Shown here in pieces: positions 50,079 to 56,350 of a stretch of DNA of 64,000 bases; the first letter of the stretch is position 1, and each line of letters begins with the position of its first letter. This DNA comes from Micromonospora musae. Lineage in GTDB: Bacteria > Actinomycetota > Actinomycetes > Mycobacteriales > Micromonosporaceae. The notes below the pieces were generated by a model that did not search any database, was not told the origin of the DNA, and saw only the letters and a list, made by a program, of their open reading frames with translations. Made by a program: the position numbers and the translations under genes. The stretch covers positions 36,503 through 100,502 of the forward strand of contig NZ_RAZT01000022.1 of NCBI RefSeq assembly GCF_003626635.1. Direction: 5' to 3'.

Positions 50079-50803
50079 GCCGTCTCCTTTCGTGTTGCGG
50101 TGGATGGTCTGGCCATCGGGGGATGCAGCGTCGTGCGGGGACCGGGTCGGAACAACCGAGCGGGACGCCCACCTTCCGTCTTCCGGGTTGGGCCGGCGGG
50201 GACGATGAAGCCCTCCACGCTCTGCACCTTCCGGTAGAAGTTCCGCGGGTCGAGCGGCACGCCCCAAACCGCCTCGTAGACGTCTTGAAGCTCGGAGATC
50301 GTGAAGGTCGGACCGCAGAAGGCTGTGGCGATCGCGGAGCGCTCCAACTTCTCCCGAGCCCGCTCAAGGCCGTCAGTCAGGATCTGCCCGTGGTCGAAGG
50401 CCAGCAGACTTTCGCCCGAGAGTGCTTGTTCCACTGGTGTCCAGCCCGCGTCTGACGCGTCAGTGCCGGCGATCGGTTCAGGCAGTCGAGGGGCGATGGC
50501 CAGGTAAGCGACCGAAACAACCCGCCCTCTCGGATCGCGGCCAGGGGTGCCGTACGCGCCGAGTTGCTCGAGGTGCAGCTGATCTGTCGCCAGGCCTGCT
50601 TCTTCGGCAAGCTCCCGATGGGCAGCGGTCATGAGGTCTTCCTCCGCCTGGTTGAGGAAGCCGCCTGGAAGGGCGAGAGCGCCTTGGTAGGGCTCAATGC
50701 CGCGTTCGATCAACAGCACCTGAAGGCGCGATTCGCGCAGCGTGAAAATGACGAGGTCAACCGCGAGGAGGACGGCCGGCGCGCTCCAGTCATCGTCGGA
50801 CAT
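50075..50803 (-). CDS. NrtR-type Nudix regulator
   Basis: A 242-residue protein, start ATG 50803. The Nudix domain (~10-150) has the full box GGFLNQAEEDLMTAAHRELA with EEAGL, that is G-x5-E-x7-REL-x-EE-x-G. The C-terminal winged helix reads FTISELQDVYEAVWGVPLDP and FYRKVQSVEGFIVPAG, the NrtR signature. NrtR proteins sense ADP-ribose through the Nudix domain and repress NAD-metabolism genes; some also hydrolyse it. Here it heads an operon with a nucleosidase and a membrane effector, so it probably acts as the switch of that operon. Confidence 0.87.
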   Translation of the reverse strand: MSDDDWSAPAVLLAVDLVIFTLRESRLQVLLIERGIEPYQGALALPGGFLNQAEEDLMTAAHRELAEEAGLATDQLHLEQLGAYGTPGRDPRGRVVSVAYLAIAPRLPEPIAGTDASDAGWTPVEQALSGESLLAFDHGQILTDGLERAREKLERSAIATAFCGPTFTISELQDVYEAVWGVPLDPRNFYRKVQSVEGFIVPAGPTRKTEGGRPARLFRPGPRTTLHPPMARPSTATRKETA

Positions 50804-50822
50804 GGATGAACCTTAGAGTTAT

Positions 50823-50835
50823 TGTCACTCTGACA
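50823..50835. promoter_or_regulatory. Operator-like palindrome upstream of the Nudix gene
   Basis: TGTCA-CTC-TGACA is a perfect 5-bp inverted repeat, overlapped by AGAGT...ACTCT (50815-50831); a third TGTCA lies at 50851. All sit within 50 nt upstream of the Nudix start, in the gap before the preceding gene's stop. Autoregulation by the NrtR-like protein is the natural guess. Confidence 0.5.
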
Positions 50836-50852
50836 GGAAGTATCGGCATGTG

Positions 50853-51275
50853 TCAGATTTCAGCGCTACCGGCTCGTGCATGACCGGGTGGTCGCTGGAG
50901 GTGGGTGAGCAGGGCGGCCACCTCCGTGTGCAGGCGACGCAGCTCCGCCGCTGTGGGCGCCAGTTCGTAGCAGTGGTGGTGCGCGGCGGCAGACAGGGTC
51001 GCCCACGCGAAGGCCACCCGCCGCGCGGTGTCAGCACCGGGGCCGAGGCGGCCGCGTAGCATCAGCTGCTTCGCGCGGCCCTGCCGGCAGGCGGCGACGG
51101 CCGGCTTGACCTGCTGCCAGTAGGCGTCGATGCCGCCTTCGAGGGCGATCCGGATCAGGCAGGCGCAGGCTCGCGGCCACCACCCGGCGGTCACCGCGGT
51201 GGCGCCGAGCGCGCCGGCGCCCCGCAGCAGCTGGTCGGCCGCCGCCAGGCAGCGCTGCGGCGTCGGCGCGGTCAC
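50853..51275 (-). CDS. Small helical protein of the RNase H/ATPase operon
   Basis: A 140-residue protein starting at GTG 51275, overlapping the ATPase stop by 4 nt. It is almost all helix: QRCLAAADQLLRGAGALGAT, ACACLIRIALEGGIDAYWQQ and ARRVAFAWATLSAAAHHHCY, followed by ELAPTAAELRRLHTEVAALL. The HHHxYELxPT block looks conserved. The layout recalls HEPN-like helical bundles, but the HEPN Rx4-6H pair is not evident. It is likely an accessory or toxin subunit of the operon; unproven. Confidence 0.6.
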   Translation of the reverse strand: MTAPTPQRCLAAADQLLRGAGALGATAVTAGWWPRACACLIRIALEGGIDAYWQQVKPAVAACRQGRAKQLMLRGRLGPGADTARRVAFAWATLSAAAHHHCYELAPTAAELRRLHTEVAALLTHLQRPPGHARAGSAEI

Positions 51276-53710
51276 GACAGCGCCTTGACGAGGAAGCGGG
51301 CGTCGGCGACGAGGGCGGGAAGGTCCGCCAGGTACGCCCCGTGGACCCCTTCGCGGCACGCTTTGTACGCGTCGACGGCTCGTGACCCGTGTCGGCGGTC
51401 CAGCCAGCCGAGCACATCACCGCCGCGGTCGACGTCGTCGAATACGGCGAGCGCGACGATCGTGGTGAGCCGGCGGGAGGCGTCTTCGATGGCTCTCTCG
51501 ATGTCTGCGTGTGGCACGCCCCGCCCGACTCGGGTCCGCCAGACGGCCCGGTGGCAGGTGGCTTCCACTGCGGAGCGGCACAGCTCAGCGACCACCGGTC
51601 CGCGTACCTCGGGTGAGATGTCGTCGTTGCGGGCCAGGGCGTACGCGTCGTCGATGTAGCGGCTGGCCGGGTCGGAGGCGGTGCGCAGGGTCACCACCGA
51701 CCGTTCCGCGCGGGTCACCTCGACGATTCGCGCCTTTCCCAGGTCGAGGCGACGGATCGCGTCGGGCAGCCGCGTGTCGTGGGTGAACACCACCACCTGT
51801 CGCTGTTCGGCCAGTTCGGCGAGCACCCGGGCGAGGCCGTCGACCTTGGCCGGGTCCATGCTCTGCACTGGGTCGTCGACGACGATGAACCGGAACGGGC
51901 TCTCTGCGGCACAGCCGCGGGGGAGGAACGTCGCCAGGCCGAGGGCGTGCATCTCGCCCTGGCTCATCACGCCGAGCGCGGTGCCGTTGTCGGCGCCGTC
52001 GACGCTGACCGGGAAGACCACCTTCCGGCGGGTGTTGCTGCCCTCCAGCGTCATCGCGCCAAGTTCGACGTTGCTCTCCTGGCGCAGCTGCGCCCAGATC
52101 CGCTGCGAGTGCTCCGCGAACGGCGCCAGCCGCTCGTTGCGCAGCTGCGCCCCGGTGGTCTTCAGCCAGCCCCGGGCCGCCTTCACCCGCGCGAGGGTCG
52201 TCTCCTGCTGCGGCAGGTGGGCGGCGGTGTCCATCCAGGCCCGCAGGTCAGCGGCGGCTTGCCGCCAGCCGGTGTCGCGCTGCCGCAGGACCTCCTCGGC
52301 CTGTGTGCGGGCGCGCCGCGCCGCTTCCACGACCTTCGGGTACTGGTCGGTGAGGTGCGCTGCCAGCTTGGCCGGCTCGCCCGGTGCGCGCTGCAGGTCG
52401 GCGACCGCCTGCCGCAGCGTGTCCAGCGGCACCTCCGCGACGTCACCGTCGGGCACCATCACGTCGTCGATCAGGTATCGCGTTTGCTTGAGCAGCGCGT
52501 CGAGGCGGGCGTTCGCGGTCTGCGCGGCGAGGCTGCGGTCCCGCAAGTGGGTGAGGGAGGCGGCAGCTGCCGTACGCCAATCCTGGTCGAGGATGCCGGC
52601 GGAGCAGACCGGGCAGGGGCCGTCGCCGGTGTCGTCGTGGTGCTCGATGGCCAGGCGCAGCAGCTCCGCGCTGCGCAGCGCGGCCCGCGACCGCCCGCCG
52701 TCGTGCCGTCGGGCTTCGGTGGCGGCGTTGACGAGCTGGGTGGCGAGGCTGGTGACCGACTCCGGGGCCGGCAGGGGCATGTCGGCCACCGTCCGGCACA
52801 GCCGCAGAGGCGCGTCGGCGGTGGCTTCGTCCGGCTCGTCGAGGATCGCAGTCAGCGCGTCCAGGTCCACCGCGCTACGCCCCTTCAACAGGATGGCGAC
52901 CCGTTGAGCTCGGTCGTCGTCCACCTCTGCCAGGCGGGCGGCGAGGGCGACGCGCTGCGCGCGTACCTCCTTGATGGCCGTGTCGACGGGCCGGGTGGCG
53001 GCCATCAGCCGCTGGTCGGCGTCAGTGATCGCCTCCAGACCGAGGATCGCGGAGATGGCGTCGAAGAGCTGGCTCTGCGTGCCGGCGGTGAGCCGTCCCA
53101 GCTCCGCGGCGGTGAGGAACGGCCGGTACAGGGTCAACGGGCGCGCCAACCCCAGCTCGGCCAGGTCCGCGTGCCGGCCCCGCTCACTGGCGACGGTCAC
53201 CTCCGCGTCGGCGAGGCCCGCGTCGAGCGGCCACGACCGGGACACCGTGATCGGCTTCGCGATGCCGTCGACCCGCAGCTGCACGTCGATCCAGCACGGG
53301 TCCGGGCTGTGCAGGTTGCGCCACCCCGTACGCCACACACTGTTGCGGTCCGCCCAGCGGGCGCTGTCACCGGTCAACGCCAGCTCGACGGCCTCCGCGA
53401 AGCTCGACTTGCCCGACCCGTTCCGGCCCACGACCAGGGTGATCCCGGGCCCCGGGCCGATCGGGAGGGTGCGCTCCGGACCGACCCCGCGGAACCCGGC
53501 GACGGTGATCGAGGAGAGCCAGATCTGAGCCGGCGGCTCGGCCGCCGCCGGAGCGGACAGGTTCAGGTCCGTCGTGTCGCCGTTGAGCGCGGCGGCCAGG
53601 TCGGCCTCGCCGCAGAGCGCGGCGAGGACCAGCTCGGCGGTATCGGTGGGGACGTCGTCGTCGGCGAGCCGGTTGAAGATCAGCTCGACCAGGGGGTCGG
53701 TGCGGTTCAT
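51272..53710 (-). CDS. Rad50/RecF-like AAA ATPase with zinc hook
   Basis: An 812-residue ABC/SMC-type ATPase. Walker A is GRNGSGKSS (95-103). A coiled region leads to the single CPVC zinc hook (Cys366, Cys369) and back. The signature is VMSQGEMHALGLA (S583-Q-G-E), Walker B is FIVVDDPVQSMD (608-619), and the switch His is in VFTHDTRLP (His644). Residues ~680-812 are a helical C-terminal domain ending ACREGVHGAYLADLPALVAD, which recalls HEPN/anticodon-nuclease tails of RloC-like proteins without a clear catalytic set. It should sense DNA ends or phage DNA. Upstream is the RNase H-like gene (96-nt gap); downstream the 140-residue gene overlaps by 4 nt. Confidence 0.82.
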   Translation of the reverse strand: MNRTDPLVELIFNRLADDDVPTDTAELVLAALCGEADLAAALNGDTTDLNLSAPAAAEPPAQIWLSSITVAGFRGVGPERTLPIGPGPGITLVVGRNGSGKSSFAEAVELALTGDSARWADRNSVWRTGWRNLHSPDPCWIDVQLRVDGIAKPITVSRSWPLDAGLADAEVTVASERGRHADLAELGLARPLTLYRPFLTAAELGRLTAGTQSQLFDAISAILGLEAITDADQRLMAATRPVDTAIKEVRAQRVALAARLAEVDDDRAQRVAILLKGRSAVDLDALTAILDEPDEATADAPLRLCRTVADMPLPAPESVTSLATQLVNAATEARRHDGGRSRAALRSAELLRLAIEHHDDTGDGPCPVCSAGILDQDWRTAAAASLTHLRDRSLAAQTANARLDALLKQTRYLIDDVMVPDGDVAEVPLDTLRQAVADLQRAPGEPAKLAAHLTDQYPKVVEAARRARTQAEEVLRQRDTGWRQAAADLRAWMDTAAHLPQQETTLARVKAARGWLKTTGAQLRNERLAPFAEHSQRIWAQLRQESNVELGAMTLEGSNTRRKVVFPVSVDGADNGTALGVMSQGEMHALGLATFLPRGCAAESPFRFIVVDDPVQSMDPAKVDGLARVLAELAEQRQVVVFTHDTRLPDAIRRLDLGKARIVEVTRAERSVVTLRTASDPASRYIDDAYALARNDDISPEVRGPVVAELCRSAVEATCHRAVWRTRVGRGVPHADIERAIEDASRRLTTIVALAVFDDVDRGGDVLGWLDRRHGSRAVDAYKACREGVHGAYLADLPALVADARFLVKALS

Positions 53711-53806
53711 CAGGGCCTCCGCTGACGTGAGGTGGGGGAGGGTGTGCGGGATGTGCGCGCTGTTGGGCGGCTGGCGGTTGGGCGATCTCGCGGTGAGGTT
53801 CGGTGG

Positions 53807-54616
53807 TCAGGCGGCCAGGGCGTGCCAGTCGCGCAGGAACGCCTCGACCAGGGCATGAGCCCGCTGGCGTACATCGAACGGCTCCTCGACCCGGCGGCGC
53901 GCCATGTGCGCCAGGCTGTCGGCCGCCTCGTTGAGGCAGTGGTGGGCATGTGCCTTGACGTGCGTGAACGTCAGGTCCGGCCGGCCGACGACCAGCTCGG
54001 CGAGCCGGACCAGGGTGGGCTTGAGACCGGAGTACCGGGGGCGCAGGTCGTAGCCGGCCGGCATCGTCTCGATCTCGCCGCGCTGCCAGCGGTGCAGGTA
54101 GGCCAGCGCCGGCACGCTGTCCACCAGCACCGTCATGCCGGCCGGGGGCGTGTCGTACGCGGTGAGCAGGAACTCGACCGCCCGCAGCTCGCTGACCAGC
54201 ACCCCCGAGGTGCCGGTCGGGTCGACGCGGCTCGGGTGGCGGCTTCGCAGGCCGTAGCGACCGTCGCTGACGACGTACCCGATCCCGCCGGCGCGTTTCT
54301 TCCAGCTGGCGTCGGTCGCCCCGACCAGCGGGCCGGACGCCGCCGCCCAGCGGCCCACCTGACCGCGGTTCGGCTGGTCCTGCGGTCGGCAGGCCAGGTC
54401 GTGCTCGTTGGCGAGCTGCTCGGCGGTGTCGAGCAGCTGCGTCGCCGAGCCCAGCTCGTCGTAGTTCGCGGCGGTCAGCGCCAGCCGTACGGCGTGGCCG
54501 ATCGAGGTGCAGGTTTCGCAGCGGCGCGGCCTGATGTAGGTGCGGAGGGCGAGGGTGCGCTCGTGCAGGGAAGCGGGGAGCAGGTTCAGGACGTGAAGGA
54601 ACTCGTCGGGACGCAC
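53807..54616 (-). CDS. RNase H-like protein with N-terminal helical domain, operon partner of the ATPase
   Basis: A 269-residue protein, start GTG 54616 with AGGAG 6 nt upstream. Residues 1-90 are helical with a CETC pair (Cys33, Cys36). The RNase H fold starts near 96: VGATDASWKKRAGGIGYVVS (Asp102), SELRAVEFLL (Glu143), VLVDSVPALAYL (Asp166), then FTHVKAHAHHCLNEAADSLA (Asp233). The four acidic residues of RNase HI are all present, so RNA cleavage in RNA-DNA hybrids is plausible. Housekeeping RNase HI lacks this N-domain and this context. Its place before a Rad50-like ATPase points to a defence role, which is an inference. Confidence 0.78.
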   Translation of the reverse strand: MRPDEFLHVLNLLPASLHERTLALRTYIRPRRCETCTSIGHAVRLALTAANYDELGSATQLLDTAEQLANEHDLACRPQDQPNRGQVGRWAAASGPLVGATDASWKKRAGGIGYVVSDGRYGLRSRHPSRVDPTGTSGVLVSELRAVEFLLTAYDTPPAGMTVLVDSVPALAYLHRWQRGEIETMPAGYDLRPRYSGLKPTLVRLAELVVGRPDLTFTHVKAHAHHCLNEAADSLAHMARRRVEEPFDVRQRAHALVEAFLRDWHALAA

Positions 54617-54719
54617 GACGTCTCCTGAAGGTAGTAACCGGGGGAGTAGCGGGCGCCTGGTGTGGCGGCCGCGGACAGGTCAGGTACGGCGATGCTTCGA
54701 CGCTGATGTGGTGGTCGGC

Positions 54720-55631
54720 TCAGGCCGGGGTGATCGTCCAGTTGCCGTCGGCGGTGATCTCGACGAGAGCCGGTGCGGACAGCGGCCGTACGCCGGAGTA
54801 GGCGCCGATCTCGTTGATCAGCAGGCCACCCTCACCGGTGTCGAGGGAGTAGGCGTAGACGACGAAGTTGGAATCGCCCCTGCGGTGGGTGATTTTCGCG
54901 GCGCTGGCGTCTCCGCCCAGCACCAGCACGTCATCGCCCTTGCCCGAGGCCTTCCCGGTCGGGGCCTTGGTGGCCAGCTGCTCCACCGTTCCCACCGTCA
55001 GCGTCCACGATCCAGACGCCTCGATCTCAAACTCGGTGGTCAGCGCACCGTCTTCCAGGTTGATCCACCGTTTTCCGCTGTAGGAGCCGATCTCGTTCAC
55101 GAGGAGCCCGTCTCCGTCGCTGGACAACACCGTGTTGCTCGTGCACTTACACGTGAACTTGACGACGGACAGGTCGGTCAGGTCGCCGACCCGCACGACA
55201 TCGTCGCCGCGTCCCTTGATGACCTTCGGCTTCGGCGTCGGCGCGGCGGTGGTGGGTGCGGGCTCCGTCGTGGCAGGCGCAGCGGACGTGGGCGCGGCGG
55301 TGGTCGGCGCTGCGGTCGTCGGAGCCGCGGTGGTGGGCGCGGCAGTGCTGGGACCGGCCGAGGCTGCGGCCTTCGGGTCGGTGTCGTCGTCCCCGCTGAA
55401 GGCGCCGATGACGGCCCCGCCGCAGCAGAGAGCGATGACGAGGGCGACGCCGCCGACGATGAAGGCACGAGTATTGGACTTCTTGGCGGGGCCGGTCGCG
55501 GTGGGCGCGACGGTGAAATCGGCGGCCTGCGGGGGCACGATCGGACCGCCGGGAGGGGGCGACGGCACGTGCGGTACCCCGGGCTGATGAGTGGGTTCGT
55601 CGGGCGGACTGGGGTTGCTCGGCACGGACAT
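54720..55631 (-). CDS. Membrane-anchored protein with TAAPT repeats and two tandem C-terminal domains
   Basis: A 303-residue protein, start ATG 55631 behind GGAG. A Pro-rich cytosolic N-terminus (~1-48) leads to one membrane segment AFIVGGVALVIALCCGGAVI (~55-75). A low-complexity wall-spanning stretch repeats TAAPTTAAPT about five times. Two homologous ~75-residue domains follow, each beginning G-x-GDDV, containing GLLVNEIGSYSG or GLLINEIGAYSG, and ending SWTLTV or NWTITP. It should display the two domains outside the membrane. It pairs with the DUF4352 lipoprotein upstream. The role is unknown. Confidence 0.72.
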   Translation of the reverse strand: MSVPSNPSPPDEPTHQPGVPHVPSPPPGGPIVPPQAADFTVAPTATGPAKKSNTRAFIVGGVALVIALCCGGAVIGAFSGDDDTDPKAAASAGPSTAAPTTAAPTTAAPTTAAPTSAAPATTEPAPTTAAPTPKPKVIKGRGDDVVRVGDLTDLSVVKFTCKCTSNTVLSSDGDGLLVNEIGSYSGKRWINLEDGALTTEFEIEASGSWTLTVGTVEQLATKAPTGKASGKGDDVLVLGGDASAAKITHRRGDSNFVVYAYSLDTGEGGLLINEIGAYSGVRPLSAPALVEITADGNWTITPA

Positions 55632-55710
55632 GACAGTCTCCTCGGATAGGCAGGATTGAGTGCGGAGCTGGAGGGGCGGGCGGTGTGCGCCCGCCCCGTC
55701 GAGCGGTTGA

Positions 55711-56244
55711 TCAGCTGAGGGAGACCTCGACCCCACCGGAGAACATCGAGTCGTGGAGCTCGAGCTTGGCGAGCTTCACCTTCTTCGGAATGTCGAAGAC
55801 GAACACACCGGTCACCTGGTTGCCGGGGTTGATCTCTTCGAAGAAGGTGCTCTGGTCCTTGTTGGCGTAGAGACCGGCTTCCGTGTCGGAGGAGTACTCG
55901 GTGCCGTCGGCGGTGTAGGCCTTCTGGCTGCTGCCGTCGAGGGTCTGCGGCTCCTTGCCGATGTTCTTCACGTTGATGGTGATCAGGCAGAACTGGCCCT
56001 GCGCCTTGTCGCCGATCAGGTCGCTGCCGACCTTGGTGGCGCCGCACTTGGACGACTTGACGGTGAACTCGAACTTCCCGTCGCGGACCGGCTGGCCGAT
56101 CTTGGCGGTCTTCGCCGCCTTCTCCTCGCCCTTGGCCCCGCCGTCGTCGTTGCTGGAGCTGCTCGTGTTGTCGGTGGCGCCGGCGCCGCAGCCCAGGGCG
56201 ACGACGGCGGTGGCGATCAGGGCGAGGGTCGTGGTCTTGCGCAT
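55711..56244 (-). CDS. DUF4352 lipoprotein
   Basis: A 177-residue lipoprotein starting at ATG 56244 with CGGAGG 8 nt upstream. The signal peptide ends at VALGC (Cys19), followed by a Ser/Asp/Lys-rich linker. The immunoglobulin-like DUF4352 domain reads IGQPVRDGKFEFTVKSSKCG, GQFCLITINVKNIGKEPQTL, EYSSDTEAGLYANKDQSTFF and EEINPGNQVTGVFVFDIPKK. DUF4352 domains are extracellular beta sandwiches of unknown binding target. It is the first gene of the leftward series, divergent from the methylase. Confidence 0.85.
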   Translation of the reverse strand: MRKTTTLALIATAVVALGCGAGATDNTSSSSNDDGGAKGEEKAAKTAKIGQPVRDGKFEFTVKSSKCGATKVGSDLIGDKAQGQFCLITINVKNIGKEPQTLDGSSQKAYTADGTEYSSDTEAGLYANKDQSTFFEEINPGNQVTGVFVFDIPKKVKLAKLELHDSMFSGGVEVSLS

Positions 56245-56278
56245 CGTGTTTTCCTCCGTTGTGAACGTGGCGGGGTCA

Positions 56279-56307
56279 ATGAGAGCATCATCCGTGAACA
56301 CTGTCAA
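56279..56307 (-). promoter_or_regulatory. Sigma-70-like promoter for the leftward series
   Basis: On the minus strand TTGACA (56307-56302) is followed after exactly 17 nt by TCTCAT (56284-56279), which is 35 nt from the DUF4352 lipoprotein start. The -35 matches consensus fully. Confidence 0.55.
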
Positions 56308-56326
56308 CACGCATCATGGTTGACAG
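56301..56326. promoter_or_regulatory. Inverted repeat between the lipoprotein and methylase genes
   Basis: CTGTCAAC and GTTGACAG form a perfect 8-bp inverted repeat with a 10-nt spacer. It covers the -35 of the leftward promoter and lies 24 nt before the methylase start. Directly beside it is the 11-nt palindrome GTGTGACACAC (56327-56337). A repressor here could silence both directions, and the methylase's own helix-turn-helix is a candidate binder. Confidence 0.6.
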
Positions 56327-56350
56327 GTGTGACACACTACGGAGGTGCAG

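Noticed and set aside
51272..51700. ATPase C-terminus as an RloC/PrrC anticodon nuclease
   Set aside because: An RxxxE pair (Arg712, Glu716) exists, but the expected His at the right spacing does not, and R786..H790 is one residue short of the HEPN Rx4-6H pattern. Kept only as a possibility.
51779..53725. A 648-codon open frame antisense to the ATPase gene
   Set aside because: Composition is typical of antisense reading in GC-rich DNA, and the ATPase on the minus strand has every nucleotide-binding motif.
54720..55631. The TAAPT codon repeats as a CRISPR-like or regulatory array
   Set aside because: The periodicity follows the reading frame of a Pro/Thr/Ala linker, and there are no spacers of unique sequence.
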